Below are positions 1 through 11,503 of a stretch of DNA of 64,000 bases, in pieces; within the stretch, counting starts at the first letter, position 1; each line of letters begins with the position of its first letter. Source of the stretch: Voacanga thouarsii (Eukaryota; Streptophyta; Magnoliopsida; Gentianales; Apocynaceae); contig JANUWF010001815.1 in NCBI GenBank assembly GCA_026120185.1, forward strand, positions 186,001-250,000. Reading direction: 5' to 3'. The notes beneath the pieces are model-generated. The model searched no databases. It saw nothing but the letters and a program-made list of their open reading frames with translations, and was not told the origin of the DNA. Both the position numbers and the translations under genes were made by a program.

Positions 1-1
1 A

Positions 2-421
2 GGGCTAAGACCGGAGCTAAGGAGAGTATTGGCACCTGCCCCACCGGCAATTTACTCGGGGGCTGTGGATGAGGCTACTCGCACGGAGAATGAGGACTGC
101 AGTAGGATAGCGGCCAAGCCTTTCCAACCACCAGGACAGCCGCAAGGACATTTCCTGAGGCCGCAACCCCACAAGCGCCCTGCCAATCATCAATGGCAGA
201 ACCAGGGAAAGCAGGCCCGGACAGCACCAACTGGACCTGCATCGAATCTCCCATCGTGCAGGCAGTGTGGGAAGAAGGGCCACGCCGAGAGAAACTGTTG
301 GTCCAAGGGCAGAGATAGAAAATGCTATCATTGCAGTGACCCGAACCATCTAAGGAGCACCTGTCCCAAGTTGCACCAGATCGGGCAAGGAAACCCGGCT
401 CAGAACCCAGGGCCCAACTGA
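2..421 (+). pseudogene. gag: Gag C-terminal fragment with two CCHC zinc knuckles (element A)
   Basis: Gag nucleocapsid binds and packages element RNA in the cytoplasmic virus-like particle. The frame is open from base 2 to a UGA at 419-421. Two zinc knuckles of the form C-x2-C-x4-H-x4-C are visible: CRQCGKKGHAERNC (from about 258) and CYHCSDPNHLRSTC (from about 321). The preceding linker is rich in Pro, Gln and Arg. The N-terminal capsid part is outside the window but is seen in the related copy at 43311-44105. The terminating UGA sits at the same place in element J, so it may be a family feature rather than random decay. Confidence 0.85.
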
Positions 422-3400
422 GCCAATGCCACTGGAGCATCCGGGAGTAGAGCACCGAAGCCGCAAGTGAAGGCCAAGGTATTCATGCTCAACAGAGAGG
501 AAGTTGGAGCCGATGCAGTGGTGGTAGAAGGTACGTTCACTATTTAAGGACGCTCCGTTAATGCTTTGATTGATCTTGGTTCTACTCATTCATATGTAAA
601 CAAGTTGTGTGCTTGTCATTTAGGTTGGGATGGAGTAGAGCTACCCTTCATTTTAGAAGTAAGCGCACCTTTGGGGAAAATGGTGCAAGCGAATCAGTAT
701 GTGAAGGATTGTAATATTAAAATAGGGAGAGAAAATCTGGAGGGAGATTTGATTGTATTAGACATTGAGGACTATAACTTGATTTTGGGGATGAACTGGT
801 TAGCCAAACATGGGGCTAGGGTAGACTGTAAAAATAAGTCAGTTCAGTTCGTCAGGCCAGGTTATGATGTGTTAGAATTTAATGGCAAGAGAGTGAAAGA
901 GCTGAAGTACTTGATTGCAGGGGCTAAGGCCTGGAAATTGTTGAGGCATGGTTGTCAAGGTTATCTGGCTTACGTGATAAACAAGCCGAAGGACCAGTGC
1001 ACTCTGGAGGACACCGAAGTGGTGAGGGACTTTCCCGATGTGTTCCCGATAGAGCTTGACTCTCTACCTCCTGACCGAGAGGTAGAATTTACTATCGACT
1101 TAATTCCGGGGGCGGAACCAGTATCACGGACTCCGTACCGAATGGCGCCGGCAGAATTGAAGGAATTAAAGGAGCAGTTAGAGGAGTTGGTGGGTCAAGG
1201 TTACATCCGACCCAGCACGTCACCTTGGGGAGTGCCTGTACTATTTGTGAAGAAGAAGGATGGGACCTTGAGGCTATGCATCAACTACCGAGGGCTGAAC
1301 AATTTGACGATTAAGAACAAGTACCCCCTCCCACTGATTGACTATCTGTTTGATCAGCTGCAAGGATCCAGTTGCTATTCCAAGTTGGATCTGAGGCAAG
1401 GTTACTACCAGGTGCAGATAAGAGAAGACGATATTCTCAAGATAGCCTTTAACACCCGCTATGGACATTACGAGTTCGTGGTGATGCCGTTCGGGGTAAC
1501 TAACGCTCCAGCAGTATTCATGGATCTAATGCACCGAGTATTCCAACCCTATCTGAATAAGTTTGTGGTGGTCTTCATCGACGACATTTTGATATACTCA
1601 AGAGTCCGGAAGAGCATGCAGAGCATCTGAGGCTCGTGCTGGAGAAACTGCAGGAGCACAAGCTGTACGCGAAGTTCAGCAAGTGTGAATTCCGGTTAGA
1701 CAGTGTGGCATTCCTTGGTCATGTGGTGACCAAGGAGGGAATTAAGATAGACCCAGCCAAGGTTGAAGCGGTAGCAGACTGGAAGCAGCCAGAGAATATT
1801 ACCGAGATCCGGAGTTTCTTAGGGTTGGCGGGGTACTACCAAAGATTTATCAAGGGATTCTCGACGCTCACATCGCCAATAACCCATTTGTTGAGAAAGG
1901 ATGTTCCATTTGTGTGGAATGAAAAATGCGAGAAAAGTTTCCAAAATTGAAGCAAAGACTGATGACAGCACCGGTATTAGGTCTACCGGAGGAAGGCAAA
2001 CCTTATGCGTTGTACACCGACGCTTCGAAGGAAGGACTGGGGGCGGTGTTGATGCAAGACAGAAAAGTGATTGCTTATGCATCTCGGAAATTGCGACCTC
2101 ATGAAGCGAACTACCCCACTCATGATCTGGAGCTGCCAGCTATAGTGTTCACCCTAAAGAAATGGCGACATTACTTGTATGGAGCCGAATATGAGGTGTT
2201 CACCGACCATAAGAGTCTGAAGTATATCTTCACCCAAAAGGATCTGAACTTGAGGCAGCGAAGGTGGATGAAATTCTTGGAGGAATACCGCTGCCCGATC
2301 AACTACCCTCTCGGGAAGGCCAACGTTGTGGCGGACGCCCTGAGCAGAAAAGTTGGAATGGCCAGACTGAAGGTGCAGGAAATGCAAGTAGTTCAGGACG
2401 TATTGGACAGAAGGGCGGAAGTGCGAGACAAAAGAATTGTCATCAGCAACTTGAAGTTGGTGCCGGATTTGAAGCAAGAAATTTTGGAGGCTCAGCAAAG
2501 CAACGCCAAGTTTCAAATCTTCAAGGATAAGGAGCTTAAGCGACCAGAAAGTGAATTTCGTCAAGATGAAGCGAGAATTTTCCATTTCAGAGATCGATTG
2601 TGTGTACCCGGGAGTCGCAATTGAAGGACAGAATTTTGGAGGAGGCACACAAGAGCAAGTACGCCATTCATCCGGGAGAGGCCAAAATGTATCAGGATTT
2701 GAAGAGAGCTTATTGGTGGCCCAGACTGAAGCGAGATGTGGTCAAGTACGTTTCGACCTATCTCACCTGCCAGAAAGTTAAAACGGAGCATAAGAAGTCA
2801 GCAGGACTATTGCAGCCATTGCATGTGCCGGAATGGAAGTGGGAGGAGGTGACTATGGACTTTGTCACCGGACTCCCCATGTCAAAGGCTCAGAAGGATG
2901 CCATATGGGTAGTGGTGGATCGACTGACCAAGTCGGCCCATTTCATACCGGTAAATGTGAGGGACTCCATGGAGAAGCTGGCTCAGACTTATGTTCGAGA
3001 GATAGTCCGACTTCATGGAGTACCTTCGAGCATAGTATCCGATCGAGACCCGAGGTTTACTTCTCGTTTTTGGGGAAAGTTCCAGGAGGCGATGGGATCG
3101 AATTTGAAATTTAGTACGACGGCGCATCCGCAGACTGATGGGCAATCAGAAAGGGTGATCCAAATATTAGAAGATATGTTGAGAGCCTGTGTCCTTGATT
3201 TCGGGGACAAGTGGATCGAGTGTGTGCCGTATGCCGAGCTATCGTATAATAATAGCTACCAAGCCTCAATTGGGATGGCACCATATGAGGCTTTGTATGG
3301 GCGCAAGTGTCAGGTACCGTTGTATTGGAGTTGGACGGAAGATGGTCATGTGAGCAAAACTGGAGAGGTCAATGTCCAAGAAATGTTGGATAAAGTGAAA

Positions 3401-3898
3401 CTGATTCGGGAAAGGTTAAAGGCGGCTCAAAGCCAACAGAAGAGCTATGCGGACAATCGGTGAAGGGATCTAGAATTTCAAGTTAGGGATCGCGTATTTC
3501 TGAAGCTGACTCCGAATAGGGGAATATTGAAGCATCCGAAAGGCGGAAAGTTGAATCCGAGGTATTTGGGGTTGTTTCTCATTAAGGAAAGAATTGGACC
3601 AGTAGCTTACCGATTAGACTTGCTGGATGGGTTGACGGGAATCCACGATGTGTTCCATGTGTCACAATTGAAGAAGTATAATGCGGATGCCGGTCATGTA
3701 TTGAATGATGAGCCATTGGTGTTACAGCTAAATCTGAGCTACATGGAGAAGCCTGTGTGGATATTGGACCGCAATGTCAAAACACCGCGAAATAAGCAGA
3801 TACCGATGGTTAAGATTCAGCGGGAGCACCATGGCACGCAGGATGCCACATGGGAATCAGAAGAATGGGTTAAGCGGAAGTATCCCGAGCTGAGATAG
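422..3898 (+). pseudogene. pol: Pol of element A: protease, RT, RNase H, integrase, chromodomain-like tail (broken)
   Basis: The protease region (from about 548) has DLGSTHSY where the family has D-S/T-G, so the catalytic triad is altered. RT spans about 1120-1990 and keeps the FIDDIL active-site box near 1577. RNase H follows with [10 protein letters not shown] (from about 2011) and DHKSLKY. Integrase (about 2600-3460) shows the HHCC region and DDE residues in TMDFVTG, VSDRDPRF and SERVIQILED. The tail (3527-3898) carries the GPF/Y-like module and a chromodomain-like segment ending in KRKYPEL. Lesions: stop at 545-547, frameshifts near 1602, 1940 and 2612, and stop at 3461-3463. One zinc-finger Cys of integrase reads Tyr (STYLTC). 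It is clearly inactive. Confidence 0.92.
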
Positions 3899-3931
3899 AG
3901 GTATGCTTGAATTTCGGGACGAAATTCTTCT

Positions 3932-3944
3932 AAGGAGGGGAGGA
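3932..3944 (+). other. Polypurine tract of element A
   Basis: The purine run AAGGAGGGGAGGA lies directly before TGTGAAACCC, the LTR start. It is the expected plus-strand DNA primer. The same tract precedes the LTRs of elements H, I and J. Confidence 0.85.
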
Positions 3945-4190
3945 TGTGAAACCCAGGTCAAAACCAACCTTAGAGTAAGGGGGTTGGGATGCATATCATA
4001 TTTTATTTCATGGTTAAATGTATTTTCATATAATTTTTAAGTGTTTTGGATTCGGGTTTTATTGTCTTGAAGTCTTGTTGCTGAGTATTGTGTGAGAGGG
4101 GCAAGATGGTAATTTTTGCCCGAGGTGAAAATAGGGAGATAGCCTATGGATTGAATAGAAAATAATTTTCTAGTGAAAATATCAACAAGA

Positions 4191-4260
4191 GTTGTTGTGG
4201 TGTAGTGGTTAGAGCTTTGGAAATTAATTCTTGAGGTCTTGGGTTCAAATTCCATCATAG
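4191..4260 (+). promoter_or_regulatory. tRNA-like segment with box A/box B-like motifs in the LTR
   Basis: TGGTGTAGTGGTTAGAG resembles the D-arm/box A of a eukaryotic tRNA gene, and GGGTTCAAATTCC resembles the T-arm/box B. Their spacing is close to that in a tRNA gene. The 3' part is followed by a T-rich run. The segment recurs at the same LTR position in copies C (11751-11820), J 5' (38354-38424), J 3' (48159-48229), I (61906-61974), and on the minus strand in E (25690-25756) and H (59716-59781). It is probably an old tRNA/SINE-derived insertion fixed in the family. Whether it still recruits Pol III is unknown. Confidence 0.6.
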
Positions 4261-5877
4261 AAGCTTTAGCTAGATTAAATTTTATTTTTGCTTAGTGGAG
4301 GAAATTTCGGTCTTATGATCTTAGAGTCAGGTAGGGATGATGGTCCTAAGAGAGACATGTTAGGAGTATTCTCATTCCACTCCTTTACTCTACTCGAATT
4401 TATTAAAGGGAATTCATTTTCCCTTGATCCTTAATTTTCCTCAATTTCAACTCCTTGGTTTGATCAAGATGTTCTATCCATTTTCTTTCCAGAAATTTCA
4501 GTAAAATGATGTAAGCTTGTGAGATCAAAATGTCCTAGTAAAAGGCTTCTCATGGTCTGAAAACTGTGGAAGAATGGTATGAAATTCCAAGGTAAAAAAT
4601 TCCTCTAGTAAGCTTGCTGAAATTTCACTCTAGACTAGTTCATCTTACTTCTTAGAATGAGCTGAAATTTTTCAGCTTGTTGTACCTTCAAATTGTCGAC
4701 ATTCTTAGCTGACATTCCCTCCCAAATGTTGCCAGAAAAATGGCCTTAAGATCAGTTTGAGACATGACTTATTTCTGCCATTTTCGGGCTGCACAAAGGC
4801 TGTGAAAACCAGTGAAAATTCTGGGCAAAATCGCTACTTTGGAGGTCCAAAACCAAGCTAATTTCTTCCAGATTTTGTTCAGTACCTTAGCCATGTTTTT
4901 CCTCCATAAAGAGGGCTGGAAACCAGCCTTGAATACCCCAGAAATCCCCCTTCAAGATCTCTGACAAATTGGCTGGAAGTGGCAGCCGAAAATCTGCCCA
5001 GAAATTTCTGTTCAGCGAAATTCTGGGCAGTCCAAACTTCCAGCTTTATTTCCTATTTTTCTTCCAGCCGAAACACCAACCCTAATTTGTCAAAACCTTC
5101 CATAAACCTCCATTAACAGAGCTCCATTATTTCCCCCAAGCTTCTGGACAAAAGGCAGCAATGGCTGTCCGAAAATCTCTCCAACAAATCCCTGCAATTT
5201 AGCTTGATTGGTTTCCAAAATTCCAACCACCCTTGTTTACCAACCTTCCATAATATATCACTCAATTGACCAGACCTCTTCTTCATCATTGTGCACCTTA
5301 ATTTCGGCCACCTTAAGCCCCATGAACCAGCTTTAATCCCACAGAAATTTTGCTCAAACAGTCAACCATGGCAGACTTCCAAAGCTGTCCAACAATCAAG
5401 ATATTCTTAGAATATTTAATTTCCAAATTCACTTCCTAAAAATATTATTCAAGGATTGTAATAACTAACCTTTCCTTTTCCCTTTCAAATCAGAGAATCA
5501 ACCTCCTAAACCCTACAGAAATTCATCCAGCTCTATCTCTCACAAAAATTCGGCAGCTGCACATTACCATCTCTCAATTTTCTTCAACCTCCAAGAACAC
5601 ACACACTACACCAAGAACTCCTACCTCTCCCCTACACCTAATGCCCCTCCAAACCATCTCAAACCCTCTCTAAAACTTCCAGATTTAACCTACACACTGC
5701 CGTGAGTCCATCAACACCATTCTTAACATCAAACTCCATGAATCATCTTGCTACTTCGGATCAAAACCAGAAATTTCTGTTAAGATCAAGAACACCTTCA
5801 AGGTAAATTTATTCTAACAACTTCATCTCCTACAATCTTGATCTCTAGTGAGAGCCTATTTGAATAAACATGCTAAT

Positions 5878-5880
<3 letters not shown>

Positions 5881-5949
<69 letters not shown>
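5881..5949 (+). repeat. (CT)n microsatellite in LTR
   Basis: An uninterrupted CT dinucleotide run. The same LTR position carries repeats of different length in C (13447-13507), J 5' (40029-40069), J 3' (49852-49874) and I (63602-63633). In the minus-strand copy E it is a compound GA/GAA run (23961-24066). Confidence 0.95.
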
Positions 5950-5952
<3 letters not shown>

Positions 5953-8009
5953 GCCGAAAATTCCCATCTCTTGGCCGGATGTCTTTTCCTCCCATGAACA
6001 TGCTTTCGCCATCTCCCATGGACAAAGTTAGACATCTAGGAGTTATGATCTACTCTAAACTCCTTCGAGGCATTCATCAATCAAGTAAGTACCATCAATC
6101 CTTCTTTTAAACTCTAGAATTATGTCTCTAGGGTGATAATAATAATAATAGGTGGATGGTGATATGATTTGAGTATATATATATATATATTGTTGAGATT
6201 GGAGTATGAATATATGTATGATTGTGAAGGAGATGGGATTTATGCCTGGCAGGATTGTCTTGGATGATTATATGATGATTTGAGGTTGATGCATGTCATA
6301 AGTAGTATATGTGATGAAGTATGCTAGAGATTATGTCACTATTGGTGAATAGGGTTTATATTCATGATGGATTAATATTGAAGCCATGATCGTGTTTATG
6401 CTAGTAAGGGTTAGATCATGTGTTGATAAATTGAGATATAATCTTGTATGCATGATTGGGATGATTTGATGAATTAAAAGATTGTGTATGTATTGATTGT
6501 GGTTAGCCATGGGAATTTGATCATGATCTAGTTATCCCCAAACAAATTTTTACTTCATGAATAAAATATTCAATAAAATAATTTCTCTTGGTATTTTCGA
6601 AAAAACCCTAGGAATGGTAGATTTGGATTATCATATATATATATATAGGATATTTTAGTCAAACAAATAATGATTTTTGCTAGAAAAAAAAATATATATG
6701 TATGTATATATTACTTAATATAATGAGATCAATTAAAGCCTTTATGAAAATAATTACAATTAGTAGAATATATATTACTAAAAATTTAACTATTATCTTC
6801 TAATCAAAACTCCTTAAGAATTTATTTAATATTGTTCAAGTGAGATTCATTAAAATTATTTTCAACTAATTTTAGCTACCAATTATTTTCTAACAACTAA
6901 ATTATTAATAAATCAATATTTTATTTAATACTACCTAGAACTCTTGATCAAATAAACTCTAAATTTTTCCTAACAAGATTTAAGCTTTCAACTTCTTAAA
7001 TTTATTTCCCAAACCATTAATTATTTTAAATAATTGTGCTAGGCTCAACTCTTAAACCTATTTACTTATTGTTTAACCTATTTACTCAAACTCAAACTCT
7101 TTCTAAAATTGATTTTGTTAAAGACTTTGGAAAATCCATAAACTGCCATTTTCATGTGGAACAGTGTTTGTTCATTTTATCCCAAGTGGGAAACGTCGTT
7201 GAGTACTCAATAAGGGTGGACTACTAGGACTAGTCTTTGAAGGGTTAGGGTAAGTCTCTTAGTAGGTGGCCACCTCTGAGGGGTGAGTCCTTCCCGGATA
7301 AGATGTCAGTCTAGTGAGTCGTGCCGGTCCGAGCTAGCAGTTTGTTTTCAGTCAAGTGACTGTGGTTTGCCGGAATGGACACCCGGTTGTTGTTTGGGTA
7401 TAGAGAAGGAGGAGTATCTTACCCAGTAGGCTGATCACCTACTTTTGTTAGTCTGCACAAAGTGTCGACATTCTGACCGGTTATGGGGCCCAACGTGTGG
7501 TAACCCATATCCTTTCCTTCGAGTGGTTGATTTTATTACTTATGTATGACTGGGAAAGCCAAAACGCCACTCTTGCTTTTAACTAATGTTATTGCTTGCC
7601 AGTATTTCTCTTATAAATGTTTCACACTTTGCATCCACGAACTTTTTTCACTAAACACCCAAAGCACACACGGACTTACTGAGATTTCTGTCTCACTACC
7701 ATTTTATCATGATTTTAGATCCATCCTGTTGTGGGCATGAGTAGCTATATATTGTCTGCTTTGGAAGAATTTTCTGAGGATTTATTTTGTGTAATGTTAG
7801 GAGAGCTGAGAGCGGATGAATTTTTATTATGGATTTGTTTCGAGTATTCTTGGATTTATTATTATTTCTTTCAGGTTGTAATAAATTTTAAGTTGAAGTA
7901 TCATTTTATTTCCGCTATTATATTTGTGTGTCCTCGTTATAAAGACCCCTTGTCCTTTGGACGGGGCGACACCCCTGGCCCTGGCGGGCCTAGGTAGCGG
8001 GGTGTTACA

Positions 8010-8216
8010 GTTGTGCAAGAAGGTCTTCAAAGGAAGAACAAGGAGGCTTGTCTATGAGTGCTTTCTTTTACTTTGTTTTCTTTTTCTTGAACAATGATAT
8101 GTTAATTGTTTTATTGTAATTTGACATTATTTTAGATATTCAGGATTTTTAGAGTTTTTTGATCTTTTGATTTATTGATTGTTCTTCTTGGTATTTAATT
8201 ACTTGGGCGTATTAAA
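8010..8216 (+). repeat. Left-LTR fragment of element B
   Basis: It begins GTTGTGCAAGAAGGTCTT and is closely similar to the stretch starting near 11262 in B's right LTR. It stops near 8216 (GGGCGTATTAAATACC), where pol sequence begins abruptly. The first five bases (GTTGT) would be the right target duplication of element A. The left counterpart is outside the window. Confidence 0.75.
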
Positions 8217-8986
8217 TACCACTCCTTGGTTCGCCGATTTTGCTAATTACTTAGTTGTAGGAATTATTCCAAACGCTTTTACAATACAACAAAAGAAGAA
8301 ATTCCTCTCTGACGTAAGGCATTACTTGTGGGAAGCCATATTTGTTTAAGTGTTGTGCGGACCAAATCATTCATAGATGCGTGGATTCTAAGGAAGGCGA
8401 AAATATTCTAAGATATTGTCATGAATGACTTGCTAGAGGCCACTACCAAGCCAACAACACTGCACGAAAGGTGCTTGAGTCTGGATTCTATTGGCCCACA
8501 TTGTTCAAAGATGCCCGCAAGTTTGTTCAAAGTTATGATAGGTGTCAACGTATAGGTAACACCTCTAAATCCAATGAGATGCCATTACAAATTTTTCAAG
8601 CTTGTGAAGTTTTCGATTGTTGGGGGATAGACTTCATGGGACCTTTTCGTAGTTCTTTGGGGAATAAATATATTTTGGTGGCCGTGGATTATGTGTCTAA
8701 ATGGGTAGAAGCCCAAGAGTTACCCACTAATGATGCACAGGTTGTGGTAAGATTTTTGAAAAAGCTTTTCACCTGGTTTGGTGTGCCTAAGGTGCTCATT
8801 AGTGATAGAATGACTCATTTTTGTAATGCACAAATGGAAAAAGTTCTCAAACACCTAGTCGTGAACCATAGGTTGGCCACCCCCTATCATCCCCAAACAA
8901 GTGGACAGGTTGAAGTGGTTAATAGAGAACTTAAACAAATCTTGAAAAAAACTGTTAACCACACTCGTAAGGATTGGAGCATGAGG
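8217..8986 (+). pseudogene. pol: OTA-type gypsy RNase H end and integrase core fragment (element B)
   Basis: The reading begins TPWFADFANYLV, typical of the RNase H/integrase junction in OTA elements, and passes through stops and frameshifts near 8349-8470. A clean frame then runs from 8471: [12 protein letters not shown]-x2-C-like DRCQRIG, and the integrase core with D in GIDFMGPF, D in ISDRMTHF and E in VVNRELKQ. All three DDE residues are present. Similarity ends near 8986 (NHTRKDW); after that the frame becomes a Phe/Ser-rich run with no relation to integrase. The missing C-terminus and missing RT show internal deletions. Confidence 0.85.
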
Positions 8987-10613
8987 TGGTTGTTTTTCTT
9001 GCACTCTTTTCTTTCTTTTGTTTCTACTTTATCTTTCTTTTCTAGTTTTTATTCTTTGGTGTGCTCTTTTGTATTTTTCTTTTTGGGTACTTTGCCAATG
9101 CTTCGTTCTTCAAGCATTCAGCTCCTGTACAGGATAATGTACAATAATCGAAGTTTATTTTTCTTATCTCTTCTCCTTTATATTTTTTGTTCTATGGCAT
9201 GGTTTAGTCTTTGTTATATTTCTTTGGCCATTGAGGACAATGTCTTGTTTAAGTGTGGGCAGTGATTTGATTGAAAATTCTTCTTTGTTATATGATTTGT
9301 TATATTTATGGCTTATGCATGACTTTTTGCACTCACTTGGACTAAGTAGTTCTTGATCAAATGCTTTACATTGTTCTTGAACCTTGTTTTTCTACTAAAA
9401 TTCATGGAGCATTCTAGAACTCATTTGAATATCTCTCGAGGTGAAATAAGAAAGATAGTCATGATTTAACTTAGGGATAACAGTAATAGGCCTTCTTTGG
9501 ATAGTTTGAGCTTTTCAAGCCTACCTATTTTTATATTATCCATAGTGCCTATGTTGACCCTAAAATTGTTGATTTCTTTCATTAAAACCCGTCACAATAC
9601 TTTGTCTATTGCTTGTTTCTAAGAGTTTGACTAATTTTTCAAATCTTTATACTCTTGATGGATGAAAGTACATGAAGGAGAATGTTGTTGGAGAAAGATC
9701 ATGGCTCATTACTTTCAGTCATGTATCAATAGTTAAGTGAGCTGGAAAGTGAAAAGAAAAGTAGAAAGAAAAGAAAGAGAGATTGAAGCAAGAAAAAGAA
9801 AAGAAAAAGTTGCTAGAAAAGATGGAAAGAAAGAAACTGAGAAAGAAAAGAAAAGCAGCAGTAGAAGTGAAAAAAGGAGAGAAAAGAAAGAAAAGAAAAT
9901 TTTTGAAAGAAGAAGAAAAGAAAATATCACAAAAGGAATGGTGATTGAGTTATAAAATTTAAGTTCATATAAAGTACTTAACACCATTGGTGAAATTTTG
10001 AGTGATCTTGTGAAAGAAATAGAGAAGAGTTGATGAAAAATGAAAAGAAAAAGAGTAAAAATATAGGATTTGCTTAAGTCGCACTAGAATTGCTGAATAA
10101 GGTTGTGGTTTGATTGAATTTTGGAATAGGAGAGCTAGAAGAGTTGAAAATTATTGATTCATTTTGTTTATCCTTTTCTTGCAAACTCTCATCTTCTTTG
10201 GTATTTGATTTTCCTATATCCCTCGTTTTATAAGCCAGATTACAAGCCTTTAGCCTTACATTACAAGCTTAAAAATCCCACTTAATCTAAGTAGAATCAT
10301 AATATGTCTCGGATTAGTGGAGAGAGTTATGAAAAGTAAGCCTATAGAATGCATATTCTTTTTGAAGTAAATTCTTCCAATGGTTTGAGAATATTGTGAA
10401 GTATTAAGATGGTTCTACTAAGTCATTTATCACTTACACAAGTCTTGCATTTGTTGTGAATGATGTAATATCATGTGTTTTATGTTCTTGAATGAAGAAA
10501 GCATTGAGGATATTATTTTGAAATTGATTGAGTGATTTGATTAAACTTGTGTTTTCCTACTTGTCTCTGATACTATGTTTGAGGACATGCAAAAAGCTAA
10601 GTGTGGGGGAATA
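8987..10613 (+). other. 3' non-coding region and pre-LTR tract of element B
   Basis: This stretch is T-rich then A/G-rich. It includes a 200-bp purine tract (about 9740-9950) that gives false Lys/Glu-rich and Phe/Ser-rich reading frames. Two tracts resembling the OTA pre-LTR signal occur: GAGGACAATGTCTTGTTTAA followed by GTGTGGG (near 9234), and TAAGTGTGGGGGAATA immediately before the LTR at 10614. I see no gene. Confidence 0.55.
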
Positions 10614-11503
10614 TGATAGGGGCTAAATTAGTCATATTTTTCATAATTATTTAATGTTCTTTTGTGATACATTTTGATTGATAACTAGTCATATTCCTTC
10701 ATATTTGAGATTTTACCCTTGGAAATGTATTTTTTTTCATTATTTCAGATTTTTGGGGTAAAACGAAGCAAAAACGTCGCAAAACAGAGGACGAGGCGGC
10801 GCCAGCTAGGGCACTGGAACCGGCGCCGGCCATGCACTATTGACATGAATTTCGAGGTAACAAAAAATTGTTAAAACAGAGTAGAACAGAGTGGAACCGG
10901 TGCCGGCTCTGAGAGCCAAGGTGGCGCCGGCTGTATTCTGAAATACATTGTGTGGAATTCAGAAAAAAATCGGTGAACGAGAAGAAAACCAAAACACAAC
11001 TGGCGCTGGCTCCGAGAGCCAAGGCGGCATCGGCTGTGCCCTAAAGTTAAGGTGGTGCTTGATTTTTCTACGCAGTTTTTGGTAATCTATAGAGCTTTAG
11101 TATCTTCCGACTTCTACTCGGCCAAGAACAGTACACCAACGAGTTTAGACACTTTCGAAGCCTATAAATAGATGAAAAACACAAGGAAAAAGGGAAGAAT
11201 TCATTGATCATCATAGAAAATCACTCAAATCAAAAGAGGAATTCTTCAAAATAAGGAGGGTTGTGCAAGAAGGTCTTTAAAGAAAAAAGAAGGAGGCTTG
11301 TCTATAAGTGTTTTCTTTTTCTTGAACAATGATATATTAATTGTTTTATTGTAATTTGACACTGTTTAAGATATTCATGATTTTTAGAGTTATTTGATCT
11401 TTGATTAATTGATTGTTCTTCTTAGTATTTAATTACTTGGGTGTATTACGAGATTAATTGATTGTTTCTTTTCATTAGCAAGCTAGACCAAAGAGGTTGA
11501 TGG

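Larger units (their letters stand above)
1..8009 (+). mobile_element. Element A: left-truncated Tekay/Del-type Ty3/gypsy chromovirus (gag end, pol, 3' LTR)
   Basis: The window opens inside gag and reads through protease, RT, RNase H, integrase and chromodomain-like tail into a polypurine tract and a 4,065-bp LTR. Domain order and the chromodomain place it in the plant chromoviruses, and the very long LTR fits the Tekay/Del group. The 5' LTR lies outside the window. The right flank (starting GTTGT at 8010) is LTR sequence of another element, B: it matches the stretch starting near 11262 in B's right LTR. A is therefore nested inside B. Frameshifts and stops in pol make it non-autonomous. Confidence 0.9.
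3945..8009 (+). repeat. 3' LTR of element A (4,065 bp)
   Basis: It starts TGTGAAACCC and ends GGGGTGTTACA, the termini shared by every copy of this family in the window. From left to right it contains a tRNA-like segment (4191-4260), an AT-rich body, a (CT)n microsatellite (5881-5949), an AT-rich central part (about 6540-7060), a conserved GC-richer block (about 7190-7510) and a terminal block of short hairpins (about 7935-8009). No long ORF is supported. Confidence 0.92.

Noticed and set aside
4191..4260. Functional tRNA gene
   Set aside because: Box A/B-like motifs are present, but the acceptor and anticodon arms do not pair convincingly, so it is annotated only as tRNA-like.
9733..9987. 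Lys/Glu-rich and Phe/Ser-rich frames
   Set aside because: Products of a purine tract in the 3' non-coding region of element B.
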